Shown piece after piece: positions 54,492-63,027 of a DNA stretch of 64,000 bases (within the stretch, counting starts at the first letter, position 1; each line of letters starts with the position of its first letter). Origin of the DNA: Paenarthrobacter nitroguajacolicus (lineage in GTDB: Bacteria > Actinomycetota > Actinomycetes > Actinomycetales > Micrococcaceae); assembly GCF_007786235.1 (NCBI RefSeq), contig NZ_VNFK01000006.1, positions 124,001 through 188,000 of the forward strand. Reading direction: 5' to 3'. The position numbers and the translations under genes were made by a program. The notes beneath the pieces were generated by a model, which was not told where the DNA came from, ran no database searches, and saw only the letters and a program-made list of their open reading frames with translations.

Positions 54492-55319
54492 CTAGCCAGC
54501 GAGCTGACGGCGGAGTTCGCTCAGGCGGGCAACTACCGAAGCGTCGAGCACTTCGTCACCTACCTGGACACGGATTCCACCGATCAGTGCGGGGTCAACA
54601 TTGACGTTGACCTTCAGTTCGCGGCCGTACAGGGCATCCAGCCCGGCCTGCAGACGGCTGGCCTGCGTTTCCGTCAACGGACGGGTAACGCTGACAGTTG
54701 CAATCCAGCGCTGCTGACGCTTTGCTGCAAGCTTGGCGAACGACTCGACGAGCTTGCTCGGCTTGACACCGCGCGGCTGCGTAACTGCCTGGCTGATGAG
54801 AACCTTGGCTTCCTCGCTGCTGCCAGGAACAAGTTTCTCGGCCAGTGCAATCTTTGCCGCGGGCGATGCCTGCGGCTCAGACAAAGCACGTTGTACTTCG
54901 TGGCTGGAGGCGACGGCCTGGTTGAAGGCAAACAGATCGTTTTCCAGCTCTTCCAGCCCCGTGATACCGGAGGCAGAAACGGCCGACTTGTTTTCAGCTA
55001 CGGCGATAACCACCGTGGCGGCAAGCGTCTCGAGTGCATCGCCGATATCGCGTGCCGATGCCCAGCGTGAGCTGGCCAATCCGCCTGCAATCTCAGCAGC
55101 ATCAGCGGAGACTTTTCCGCCAACGAGCTGCTTGACCAGCGCCGACTTTTCGTCTCCACTGCGGGACGGGTCAGTCAGGGCGCGGCGCAAGCCAGCCGAG
55201 CTGTCCACCGTTCCCAGGATTCCGAAGAGGTCCTTAGCCAACTGCAGCGAAGCGAAGGGAAGCTTTGCTTCCAACTGCGCCAGCGCTGTGGTCAGCGATT
55301 CGCTCGATATACCTGCCAT
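54492..55319 (-). CDS. atpH: F1 ATP synthase delta subunit
   Basis: A 275-residue peripheral-stalk subunit, longer than the ~180 residues of E. coli delta but normal for actinobacteria, where delta carries an extra N-terminal domain. The C-terminal segment has VNVDPALIGGIRVQVGDEVLDASV, the family signature. The ATG shares one base with the atpF stop (TAATG). Confidence 0.95.
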   Translation of the reverse strand: MAGISSESLTTALAQLEAKLPFASLQLAKDLFGILGTVDSSAGLRRALTDPSRSGDEKSALVKQLVGGKVSADAAEIAGGLASSRWASARDIGDALETLAATVVIAVAENKSAVSASGITGLEELENDLFAFNQAVASSHEVQRALSEPQASPAAKIALAEKLVPGSSEEAKVLISQAVTQPRGVKPSKLVESFAKLAAKRQQRWIATVSVTRPLTETQASRLQAGLDALYGRELKVNVNVDPALIGGIRVQVGDEVLDASVVARLSELRRQLAG

Positions 55320-55873
55320 TACTTAGCTGCACCTGCGCTCTGGGTCTCCAGATCTGCCAGGAAGCGGTCCACAACACGTGCGGCGCGCTGGTCGTCGGTG
55401 AGTGCTTCACCAACGATGCGGCCGGCCAGCGTGGTGGCCAGGGTACCGACCTCGGAACGGAGCGAGACAACAGCTGCCTGGCGCTCCGATTCGATGGCAG
55501 CGTGTGCCTGCTCGGTGATCCGTGCGGACTCCGCAGCTGCCTTGGCCTTCAGGTCCGCGAGGATCTGGGCGCCTTCGGCGCGTGCTTCTTCGCGGATGCG
55601 GTTGGCTTCGGCGCGGGCGTCGGTGAGCTGCTGCTTGTACTCTTCGAGAGCTGCAGAAGCTTCTGCCTGGGCCGCTTCGGCCTTTGCAATGCCACCTTCA
55701 ATTGCTTCGGCGCGCTCTGCGAAGGTCTTCTCGAACATCGGGACAATGAACTTGACCACGATGTACAGGAGGACAGCAAAGCCGACGAGGACGACGCCCA
55801 TTTCCCAAACGTTGGGAACGAGAGGGTTGGCGGCCTCGCCTTCAGTGGCGGCTGAGATGATCAGCTGATTCAT
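55319..55873 (-). CDS. atpF: Fo ATP synthase subunit b
   Basis: A 184-residue stator subunit. One N-terminal membrane helix (about 26-46, VVLVGFAVLLYIVVKFIVP) is followed by a long Ala/Glu-rich coiled coil (AEAAQAEASAALEEYKQQL and onward) that reaches the delta subunit. It is coupled to atpH by a one-base overlap. Confidence 0.96.
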   Translation of the reverse strand: MNQLIISAATEGEAANPLVPNVWEMGVVLVGFAVLLYIVVKFIVPMFEKTFAERAEAIEGGIAKAEAAQAEASAALEEYKQQLTDARAEANRIREEARAEGAQILADLKAKAAAESARITEQAHAAIESERQAAVVSLRSEVGTLATTLAGRIVGEALTDDQRAARVVDRFLADLETQSAGAAK

Positions 55874-55929
55874 GTTTCACCCGTCCTATCTACTCGGTTG
55901 CGGAATTCGCTTTGTTCTGAAGCCGAAGA

Positions 55930-56133
55930 CTAGAGAACGAAGGCGAAAACGAGGCCGAGGATGGCGAGGGCTTCGGTCAGTGCCAGACCAAGGAACGCGA
56001 TCGGCTGCAGCACACGCTGAGCTTCCGGCTGACGAGCAACACCGTTGATGTAAGCCGCGAATACGAGACCCACACCGATACCACCGCCGATTGCGGACAG
56101 ACCGTAACCTACGAGGTTGAGATTGCCTTCCAT
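55930..56133 (-). CDS. atpE: Fo ATP synthase subunit c
   Basis: A 67-residue hairpin of two helices forming the rotor ring. The polar loop is ARQPEAQRV at about 33-41, and the proton-binding Glu54 is in [10 protein letters not shown] glycine-rich first helix ([10 protein letters not shown]) allows ring packing. A ribosome site GAAAGGAAAAAA precedes the ATG. Confidence 0.97.
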   Translation of the reverse strand: MEGNLNLVGYGLSAIGGGIGVGLVFAAYINGVARQPEAQRVLQPIAFLGLALTEALAILGLVFAFVL

Positions 56134-56212
56134 TTTTTTCCTTTCAAGATGCCACCCATGTGGCAGGTTGTTTGGTTTACTTCAATCCCCACAAGGGGAA
56201 GCTTTTGGGAGC

Positions 56213-57013
56213 CTAGTGGCTGTCGGCGTGCAGGGCGCCTTCAATGTAGATCGCGGTCAGCAGCGTGAACACATACGCCTGCAGGGCCATAATCAATGCC
56301 TCAAGCATGTACATGGCGATGGCGCCAACAAGTACCAGGACCGAGGTGCCCTTCAGGAGGACGTTTTCCTGCATGACCAGGAACTCGATGCCGGATCCTG
56401 CGAGCATCACGATCAAGTGGCCTGCAAGCATAGTCGCGAACAAACGGAGGCTGTGCGTGACCGGGCGGACCAGGAAGTTGGAGATGATTTCGATCGGAAC
56501 AACGATCGGGAGGATGTACCAGGGCACGCCCGAAGGAACGGTTGCGAGCTTGAAGTACTTCAGGCCGTTCTTCTTGATGCCGATGATGATCCAGGTGAAG
56601 TACACGATGCCGGCCAGCACATAGGCGCCGCCAACGTGCGAGAAGCTCGGGAGCTGGATCACCGGAATGGCACCGTAGATGTTGTTCACCAGTATGAAGA
56701 AGAACAAGCTGAACAGCAGCGGGACGTACTTGATGAAGTCCTTGCCGCCGATAATGTCCTTGGCGATGCTGTTGCGGACGAAGCCGTAGGCCATCTCGCC
56801 TGCGAACTGCAGCTTGCCGGGAACCAGCTGCTGCTTACGTGCAGCGAGGATGAAGAATGTAGCGATAATGACGACCGAAAGGATCACCAGCAGCATCTGC
56901 TTGGAGAATCCGTCGTGCGCACCCCAAGGCAGGATTGCCGGCAGGTGCATTTCGTCGATTCCGGGCGGGGTGAAGGACCCCGAATCCTGGGCGGGGAGCG
57001 CAAGCGCGATCAA
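56213..57013 (-). CDS. atpB: Fo ATP synthase subunit a
   Basis: A 266-residue membrane subunit forming the proton half-channels. The essential Arg is in HSLRLFATMLAGH at about 187-199, and the last helix has EALIMALQAYVFTLLTAIYI. The only well-placed start is a TTG at 57011-57013 with AGAGAGGAAA 4-5 nt upstream. The window has no other CDS that seems to need TTG. Confidence 0.95.
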   Translation of the reverse strand: MIALALPAQDSGSFTPPGIDEMHLPAILPWGAHDGFSKQMLLVILSVVIIATFFILAARKQQLVPGKLQFAGEMAYGFVRNSIAKDIIGGKDFIKYVPLLFSLFFFILVNNIYGAIPVIQLPSFSHVGGAYVLAGIVYFTWIIIGIKKNGLKYFKLATVPSGVPWYILPIVVPIEIISNFLVRPVTHSLRLFATMLAGHLIVMLAGSGIEFLVMQENVLLKGTSVLVLVGAIAMYMLEALIMALQAYVFTLLTAIYIEGALHADSH

Positions 57014-57094
57014 CGCGTTTCCTCTCTGCTGTGTCCATCATTGGGCAATTGGCGGAACGTGGACACGTTGGACGCATCCGTATTCCATGTGAAA

Positions 57095-57430
57095 TTATTT
57101 GGCATTACTGTCCCCGTCCGTGGACGGACCGCTGTCTGCGTTGCTCTCGCCAGAAGATGAGCTTTGTCTGGTGAGGCCGTGCATATGGGAAAGATAGAAC
57201 CCCCCTGTGGCTCCCAGCAGAGCGCCGAGGAGCACAATCCAGCGGGTCCCCCACAGATTATCCAGACCCCAGCCTATCAAACTCCAGACAATGATCCCGC
57301 CAACGATGTAGCTGAAGACAGCGATGCCTGCGTTGTATCCGCCGTCGTTTCCGGCTTCAGCAGATTCATTACGGTGAGAAGCCTGCTGGCCACCGAGAGA
57401 CGGGCGGGAATAACGCTTACGCGGAGACAT
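57095..57430 (-). CDS. AtpZ/AtpI-like small membrane protein
   Basis: A 111-residue protein. The hydrophilic N-terminus (about 1-38) is followed by two helices at about 40-60 and 64-82 (VFSYIVGGIIVWSLIGWGLDNLWG, then WIVLLGALLGATGGFYLSH) and a Ser-rich tail. The pair of helices resembles AtpZ-type proteins next to atp operons, which aid Fo assembly or Mg transport. It overlaps the upstream AtpI-type gene by 14 bp. The start is ATG 57430. Confidence 0.75.
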   Translation of the reverse strand: MSPRKRYSRPSLGGQQASHRNESAEAGNDGGYNAGIAVFSYIVGGIIVWSLIGWGLDNLWGTRWIVLLGALLGATGGFYLSHMHGLTRQSSSSGESNADSGPSTDGDSNAK

Positions 57431-57908
57431 CCGGACCACCCTTCGGATCAGCGGGATCGTTGTAGATCTGCAGGCGGGCCTTGCTGAAACCGTAGATTTC
57501 TGCTGCCTGCCATAGGACGACGGCGACCACTGCGCCGATGAGGAACCAACGGCCGTGCAACCACGCCGGGGTGCCGATCGCAAAGAGAACCACGGCGAAT
57601 CCAACGACTTTGACAAAGTAGGTGGCCACGAAGAGACCGACAGCGCCGGAGGGGTTATTACGGCCCACGAAGTGGCCGATCAAGAGGCTGATGGCGAAGA
57701 ACACCATGACCAGCCCGCCGCCGAAGGTAGCTGAGAGCGCACCCTGGCCGCCGTTCATCAATGCTGCCACGATGCTCGTGATGGCCAGGCCGGCCAAGGA
57801 AGCAACGGAGCTCAAGAAGAGCAGCCGGAGCCAAAGATTGGATGTCTCACCGGAAACTCCAACACGACGCTTGCCGGACGGGCGTCCGGAATCGGCGTTG
57901 GATGTCAT
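57417..57908 (-). CDS. atpI: ATP synthase I family protein
   Basis: A 163-residue protein with four helices (about 25-45, 55-78, 88-108, 113-133), matching the AtpI family that helps assemble the c-ring. It sits at the head of the atp operon, just after wecA, in the position of Rv1303 of M. tuberculosis. The N-terminus is basic and hydrophilic. The start is ATG 57908. Confidence 0.8.
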   Translation of the reverse strand: MTSNADSGRPSGKRRVGVSGETSNLWLRLLFLSSVASLAGLAITSIVAALMNGGQGALSATFGGGLVMVFFAISLLIGHFVGRNNPSGAVGLFVATYFVKVVGFAVVLFAIGTPAWLHGRWFLIGAVVAVVLWQAAEIYGFSKARLQIYNDPADPKGGPDVSA

Positions 57909-57984
57909 GGGGATACCAATCCTCGTGGCACGGGTGCCATATTCTCAAAGTGGGGTTACGGGCGAGTGACTGTCCGCAGAAAGA

Positions 57985-57990
57985 ATTCTA
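57985..57990 (-). promoter_or_regulatory. Possible -10 element of the atp operon
   Basis: TAGAAT (minus strand) lies in the 119-bp gap between wecA and atpI, about 77 bp upstream of the atpI ATG. A -35 match is weak. The operon may also be read through from wecA. Confidence 0.3.
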
Positions 57991-58027
57991 CATGAGATAG
58001 AACTGTGACCATAACCGGCCGTCATAA

Positions 58028-59140
58028 CTACTCCCCCGGCCGCGTCGAGTTCCGGGTGAAGTAAGGCCACGCCGTTACAGCAGCCATGACCAACGCCGCC
58101 GCTATCACCACGATGAGCACAATCTGCCAGGGGAACACGGCGAAGGCGACGCCGCCGAAGGCCAGGATGCAGGTCCACACGTACAGCATGACGACGGCGG
58201 TGCGGTGCGAGTACCCGAGGTCCACCAGCTTGTGGTGGAGGTGCCCTCGGTCTGCCGACCAGGGCGACTGGCCTCGCGCCGTTCTACGGACGACAGCCAT
58301 CCCCAAGTCAAGGAGGGGCAGGGACAGAACCGCGAACGGAAGCAGAATGGGCACGACGGTGGGAATACCGTTGGCCCGGTCGTAGAGGCCGGAACCGATC
58401 TGTCCGGTGGCCACGACACCGGCGGAGGCCATCAGCAGGCCGATGAGCATCGCGCCCGAGTCCCCCATGAAAATCTTCGCGGGGAACCAATTGTGCGGCA
58501 GGAAGCCAATGCAACTGCCGACGAGGATAGCCATCAGGAGCGTTGCGAGGTCCGAATTGTCAGTGGACGGATTGTTCCTGTGGACCCAATAGGCGGTGAG
58601 GAAGAAGGCTCCCCCACCGATGGTCGCCACCCCGGCCGCCAAGCCATCCAGCCCATCGATGAAGTTGACGGCGTTCATGGTGGTGACGATGAGACCGGCA
58701 GTGAGCACGATCTGAACCACCTCGGACTCGAGGAAGATCGGTTCTGGAATGAAGGGCACCACGGACATTCGAACGCCCCAAATGGCCACGATGAACGCCG
58801 CCGCGGCCTGACCAAGCAGTTTGATCCACCAACGGATGTCCAGGATGTCGTCGGCGACTCCCACTGCAACGATCACCACCGCACCAGCAAGGATCCCCCA
58901 CGGGGCATCGTTGTGCCTGAAGATGTCCTTCACGAAGAAAGAATTGCTGGCAACCACCAAGGCAACGAAGAAACCGGCGAAAATGCCCAGCCCACCGAGC
59001 TTGGAGATCAGGGCCGAGTGCATGTCCCGGCTACGGATGGGACGGTACAACCGCAGTTTGTTTCCCACCACGCGGGCACCCCACGTTCCCGCATAGGCCA
59101 CCACGGCAGCCGTGAGGGCCATCAGCAGATACATGATCAT
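58028..59140 (-). CDS. wecA: Undecaprenyl-phosphate GlcNAc-1-phosphate transferase family (WecA/TagO)
   Basis: A 370-residue polytopic enzyme with about 11 helices that attaches a sugar-1-phosphate to undecaprenyl phosphate, the first step of teichoic-acid or arabinogalactan-linker synthesis. Motifs are GLGIFAGF near 51-58, VADDILDIRWWIK at about 95-107 (Mg-binding Asp pair), NAVNFIDGLDGLAAG at about 155-169 and the HLHHKL motif at about 297-302. It is the orthologue of rfe (Rv1302) by synteny upstream of atpI. Confidence 0.92.
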   Translation of the reverse strand: MIMYLLMALTAAVVAYAGTWGARVVGNKLRLYRPIRSRDMHSALISKLGGLGIFAGFFVALVVASNSFFVKDIFRHNDAPWGILAGAVVIVAVGVADDILDIRWWIKLLGQAAAAFIVAIWGVRMSVVPFIPEPIFLESEVVQIVLTAGLIVTTMNAVNFIDGLDGLAAGVATIGGGAFFLTAYWVHRNNPSTDNSDLATLLMAILVGSCIGFLPHNWFPAKIFMGDSGAMLIGLLMASAGVVATGQIGSGLYDRANGIPTVVPILLPFAVLSLPLLDLGMAVVRRTARGQSPWSADRGHLHHKLVDLGYSHRTAVVMLYVWTCILAFGGVAFAVFPWQIVLIVVIAAALVMAAVTAWPYFTRNSTRPGE

Positions 59141-59421
59141 GACGCGGCTCCCGCGAGCAGCCCGCCAACCGCACCGGAAACCCGGACCAGCGAACGCAGC
59201 CGGTGCGTCGCTTGAGGACCGAGAATTTCCGGGCAGCTCAAGGTGTGGAATTCTGTCTTTGGATAAATGGAACTACTCCGTCGCCATGCCTGCACCGGCT
59301 GTGCCGAATGTTGCGGGATTTCTGTGGACTCTAGTCACGATACTAATGCCAACGGCCGTGACCACCCTGTGACGCAGCCGCAGGGCCCAGCTTGTTTGGC
59401 TGGGGTTAAGCTGCGTGGCCT
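59141..59421. other. Intergenic region between the glycosyltransferase gene and wecA
   Basis: 281 bp with no credible CDS. It holds a weak hairpin CCCAGC/GCTGGG (around 59388-59407) just past the glycosyltransferase stop. No clear promoter could be assigned. The gap splits the prfA-to-glycosyltransferase group from wecA. Confidence 0.5.
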
Positions 59422-60378
59422 TTACCTGACCGGCTCCTGGACGTTGCGCAATGCGTAGACTCCGTCGAGCACTTGTGCGTTGGAACGCGGCGCCCTCAGG
59501 CTGTGCCGCAGGCCCTTGAAAAGACCGGCCAGCAGCACTTTGCGGTTGGGCGAGGCGGCAATGGTGCGGGTCCAGTTCCGGAGCGAAGCGCCGGTGAACA
59601 GAACCTTTTCCCACGGTGCCAGGGCATTCGACCTCGTATAAACCCAAATCTTGTTTCGGACTTCGTAGTAGAAGCGTGGGCCAGGGTCAGCCCCGGCGTC
59701 GCCAAAGACCTTTGTGTGATGATTGGCCACTGACGCATTGGTGGTCAGCGCGGTCCCTCGGCGGGACACCCTGGCGGTGAATTCGAGATCGTCGTTCCAG
59801 ATAAAGTAGTCCGCGATCGGCAGCCCATGTTCCCTGATTTCGTCGGCACGGATCAGCACGGATACAAAAGAGGCGCTGCGGATCTGGGTGGCACCCAGGC
59901 GCGCAGCAGTGCTGCGGGCTTCCTCGCTGGCGCCCATTCGGGGTCGCATACGGTTCATGGGGTGGTCCCGGCCGTCGGTCCAGACCACGCGGCTTGCGAT
60001 GAACGCCGGGGCCTGGCCTGTCTCCTGCTGATAGGCCAGGGAAACGTCCAATGCCTCGCGGAGTGCGTTCGGTTGCGGTTCGGTGTCGTCGTCCATGATC
60101 CACACGTGGTGGGCACCGTGGTCCAGGAGGGCACGTTCCATGCCAACAACAAAGCCGCCAGCACCGCCAACGTTGGTATTCAGGGTGACGACGTCGGTGG
60201 TCACCGGTCCTTGGTAGTCACGGAGGAACTCGGCAGTTCCATCCGTGGAAGCGTTGTCCACGACGACGACGGCGTCCGGCACCCGGGTGCCGGAGGCGAT
60301 GCCCGCCAAAGTGGTCTGGAGGAGTTCACGCCGGTTATAGGTCACCACGACAGCGACCACAACGGGTTGGGACGTCAT
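59422..60378 (-). CDS. Glycosyltransferase family 2 (GlfT1-like)
   Basis: A 318-residue cytoplasmic GT-A enzyme. The nucleotide-sugar domain has VVTYNRRELL at about 11-20 and VVDNASTDGT at about 38-47, the metal motif MDDDTEP at about 94-100 and an acceptor-side ED-type motif WNDDLEF at about 189-195. It resembles galactofuranosyl- and rhamnosyltransferases of cell-wall glycopolymers. Its ATG follows the preceding stop directly (TAAATG). It is likely part of the WecA-initiated wall-polymer pathway. Confidence 0.85.
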   Translation of the reverse strand: MTSQPVVVAVVVTYNRRELLQTTLAGIASGTRVPDAVVVVDNASTDGTAEFLRDYQGPVTTDVVTLNTNVGGAGGFVVGMERALLDHGAHHVWIMDDDTEPQPNALREALDVSLAYQQETGQAPAFIASRVVWTDGRDHPMNRMRPRMGASEEARSTAARLGATQIRSASFVSVLIRADEIREHGLPIADYFIWNDDLEFTARVSRRGTALTTNASVANHHTKVFGDAGADPGPRFYYEVRNKIWVYTRSNALAPWEKVLFTGASLRNWTRTIAASPNRKVLLAGLFKGLRHSLRAPRSNAQVLDGVYALRNVQEPVR

Positions 60379-61164
60379 TTACTTGCCTTTGGTCTTGGAT
60401 GGTTGAAAGCGACGCCGAATCAACAGGCCCGCCAGCTTCCAAGGTTCAACGAATACTCGGTAGGCAACCCGGCCCGGGTGGAGAACCAGGCGCCAGGCCC
60501 ATTCAAGCCCCAAGCGCCCGAGCCAGCGCGGTGCCAGTTTCTGGATTCCTGCTACCTGCTCAATGGCTCCGCCTACGGTGCAGTAAACAGCCGGCGGAAG
60601 TTGTCCGAGCCTGCGAAGCAGCACGGACTCCTGAAGTGGCATCCCCAAGCCAAGCAAAACCAACTGCGGGCGGAATTCCTTGAGCCACTTCACCACAGCA
60701 GACTCCAAGGCGTCATCCCATCCTTCGCCGGGCATGCCGTCCACCGTGGCGCCTGGAATGATGGACCGCAACCGGGCAACGGCGGTGGTGTTGGCCTCCC
60801 GACCGGCGCCGATCACGGCCACGCGCTCCAGCCCAGTAACGTTGCCGAGCTCCGGGATCCAGTCCATCGAGCCGAGCCGGTAGGACATGGTCCCCTGGCC
60901 AAGGAGCCGCAGTTGCCGCCTGTGCGCGAGCCCCCAGAGCATTGCGACCGGGGCACCGTCCAAGAGGACAATCGAGCTGTTTTGGTAGAGCGAACGAAAA
61001 TCCTGGCAGGAATGAAACAGGGTGATGCTGTGCAGGTTGTGTCCGAGCACAGTGCCGGGGGTCCCGTCAGCGATCAAGCCGGCCATGGCATCCATGAGTT
61101 CATTGACACGCAACGGAGTAGCGTCGACGTCCAGGACGGGGACGCGCTGGCGGTCAGGAATCAT
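60379..61164 (-). CDS. WecG/TagA/CpsF-family glycosyltransferase (GT26)
   Basis: A 261-residue GT26 enzyme. The family usually adds N-acetylmannosamine or a related sugar to the lipid-linked GlcNAc made by a WecA/TagO enzyme. Visible family features are GHNLHSITLFHSCQDF at about 41-56, a DG motif (LLDGAPV, 68-74), VAVIGAG at about 115-121 and LLGLGMPLQE at about 170-179. Its start overlaps the sua5 stop (ATGA). It gives the wecA locus a second committed step for a teichoic- or teichuronic-like polymer. Confidence 0.85.
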   Translation of the reverse strand: MIPDRQRVPVLDVDATPLRVNELMDAMAGLIADGTPGTVLGHNLHSITLFHSCQDFRSLYQNSSIVLLDGAPVAMLWGLAHRRQLRLLGQGTMSYRLGSMDWIPELGNVTGLERVAVIGAGREANTTAVARLRSIIPGATVDGMPGEGWDDALESAVVKWLKEFRPQLVLLGLGMPLQESVLLRRLGQLPPAVYCTVGGAIEQVAGIQKLAPRWLGRLGLEWAWRLVLHPGRVAYRVFVEPWKLAGLLIRRRFQPSKTKGK

Positions 61165-62099
61165 TCGGGCTTGGCTTCTCTTGGGGCATCAGTTCCAACG
61201 GCATCAGTGACAACTGCCTCGGGATCCGTCGCCTCCGGTTCCGCTGCGTCGGACGCAACAGCCTCCGGCGTTGAAACCTCGACGGCGGCGGCTTCGGTTG
61301 CGTCCAGCGGCGAACCATCCGCCGTGGTGCCCTCCTCTACAGCCTCCGCCTCGGGAGTTGCTTCTTCCGCACCCACTTCGTCCCGAGCCGATTGTTCCGC
61401 AGGCTGGCCTTCAACAGGCACTGCTTCGACCGGGACGGTCTCACCAAAGCCCAGGATCGAAGGAACGATCTCGCGGAGACGTTCGAGTTCAATGGCCCCT
61501 TGACGAACCACACGGAACGGCGTTGATGTCGCATCGACAATAGTGGACGGAAGGGCAGCGGTGCCCTTCACCGGCCGGAACCCGCCTTCAAGGTAGACCT
61601 CGACAGATTCTGCCAACTGAAGGCGCGCCTCCGAAGCCGTCTGCGCTGCTTCCTGGCCCGTACGGTTTGCTGACGACACCGCCAAGGGTCCGGTCATGCT
61701 CAACAGGTCCAAAGCAAGGTGGTCATCGGGCATCCGAAGGGCAACGGTGCCCTTGGTCTCCCCGAGGTCCCAGTCCAAGGAGGGCTGGGCATGCAGGATC
61801 AGCGTCAAGCCACCCGGCCAGAACGCCTGGGCGAGGGCCCGGGCATCAGCAGGTACATCGGTCGCCAGTCCGTCCAAGGCATTGATCCGGGGGATCAACA
61901 CCGGCGGAGGCATCTGCCTGCTGCGTCCTTTAGAGGCCAGCAACATGGTCACGGCCAGGGGCGAAAAGGCGTCGGCGGCAATGCCATAGACGGTGTCCGT
62001 GGGCAGCACGATGCACTTCTTTTCGCTGATGGCACGCTGGGCGTGCTGAAGTCCTTCAGCACGCTGGTCATCGGAAGTGCAGTTGTAGGTTGTGGTCAC
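61161..62099 (-). CDS. L-threonylcarbamoyladenylate synthase (Sua5/YwlC/TsaC family)
   Basis: A 312-residue protein. The core (1 to about 213) carries the YrdC fold (CIVLPTDTVYGIAADA near 29-44, KGRSRQMPPPVLI at about 57-69, AVSSANRTG at about 139-147). This core makes threonylcarbamoyl-AMP for tRNA t6A37. The last 100 residues are a low-complexity Ala/Glu/Val/Pro tail, not the Rossmann-like Sua5 domain. The start is GTG 62099. It follows prmC in the conserved prfA-prmC-sua5 order. Confidence 0.9.
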   Translation of the reverse strand: MTTTYNCTSDDQRAEGLQHAQRAISEKKCIVLPTDTVYGIAADAFSPLAVTMLLASKGRSRQMPPPVLIPRINALDGLATDVPADARALAQAFWPGGLTLILHAQPSLDWDLGETKGTVALRMPDDHLALDLLSMTGPLAVSSANRTGQEAAQTASEARLQLAESVEVYLEGGFRPVKGTAALPSTIVDATSTPFRVVRQGAIELERLREIVPSILGFGETVPVEAVPVEGQPAEQSARDEVGAEEATPEAEAVEEGTTADGSPLDATEAAAVEVSTPEAVASDAAEPEATDPEAVVTDAVGTDAPREAKPE

Positions 62100-62111
62100 A
62101 GCGCTATTCTT

Positions 62112-62984
62112 TCACTCATCCGGAGCGGTGCCCGCCAGCACTGCGCTGGTTGCACGTTCCTTGCCGTTCAGGTCAAAGTGCGTGGTGACGTCATTCCAAC
62201 GTCCCGTGCGTCGAAGCATTCCTGCGATCCAGCCTGCTTGGACCTCCGCATGTTCCATCACGAAGTAGCCGCCTGGTTTCAGGAGGCGGGCCGCTGAGGC
62301 AGCTGCCGCCGTCGGGAGTTCCATGCCGTCCGCTCCCCCACCGTACAGCGCCTCCGGCGGATCATGCAGTGCGACTTCAGGTTCCGTGGGTATCGCTTCG
62401 GCTGGGATGTAGGGCGGATTGGAGACCACGACGTCGAAGGTGCCGTTGTGTTCGGGCAGGGCATCCCGCAGGTCGCCCTGGACCAGCGTGACGCCCAAGG
62501 GTTTCAGGTTTCCGGCAGCCCACGCGTGCGCCAGAGCGCTGTATTCCACGGCGTGGACTTCAGCGCCCTGCACCTCGTGGGCGATGGAGCCTGCGATGGC
62601 ACCGGAACCGGTGCCGAGGTCCACCACCTTGGGATGTTCCATTGCCGAGACGTGATCGATGACCAATTGGACCACCGATTCAGTTTCGGGTCGGGGAATG
62701 AAGACTCCCGGCCCCACACGCAACTCAAGATGGCGGAAATACGCGACGCCGGTGATGTGCTGCAGTGGGACGCGTCCGGCACGCTCCTCCACCAGTTCTC
62801 CATAGCCTTCGGGAGCCGGGGCATCGCCGAGCAACATGGCACGCAGACGACCGAGGCCCACTCCGAGCAGGTGGCCGGCGAGCAACTCTGCATCCACCCG
62901 CGGGCTCGGGACACCGGCGTCGGATAAAACGGCAGTAGCCTCGCGAACAGCTTCCGCGAGGCTCTGGCCTTGATAAAACGTCAT
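62112..62984 (-). CDS. prmC: Peptide chain release factor glutamine methyltransferase
   Basis: A 290-residue SAM-dependent enzyme that methylates the Gln of the GGQ motif in RF1/RF2. The N-terminal helical substrate domain is at 1-80, FIPRPETE at about 96-103, motif I VDLGTGSGAI at 121-130 and NPPY at 189-192, which holds the target glutamine. The start is ATG 62984; the frame extends back into prfA without a ribosome site. Its substrate gene prfA lies 43 bp upstream. Confidence 0.95.
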   Translation of the reverse strand: MTFYQGQSLAEAVREATAVLSDAGVPSPRVDAELLAGHLLGVGLGRLRAMLLGDAPAPEGYGELVEERAGRVPLQHITGVAYFRHLELRVGPGVFIPRPETESVVQLVIDHVSAMEHPKVVDLGTGSGAIAGSIAHEVQGAEVHAVEYSALAHAWAAGNLKPLGVTLVQGDLRDALPEHNGTFDVVVSNPPYIPAEAIPTEPEVALHDPPEALYGGGADGMELPTAAAASAARLLKPGGYFVMEHAEVQAGWIAGMLRRTGRWNDVTTHFDLNGKERATSAVLAGTAPDE

Positions 62985-63027
62985 GGATGAACCCTGATTG
63001 CTGAATTCGTGGGCGCTTGGGGTGCGG

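Noticed and set aside
59141..59421. Small open frames in the gap before wecA considered as genes
   Set aside because: None has a ribosome site, family motif or codon usage distinct from chance.
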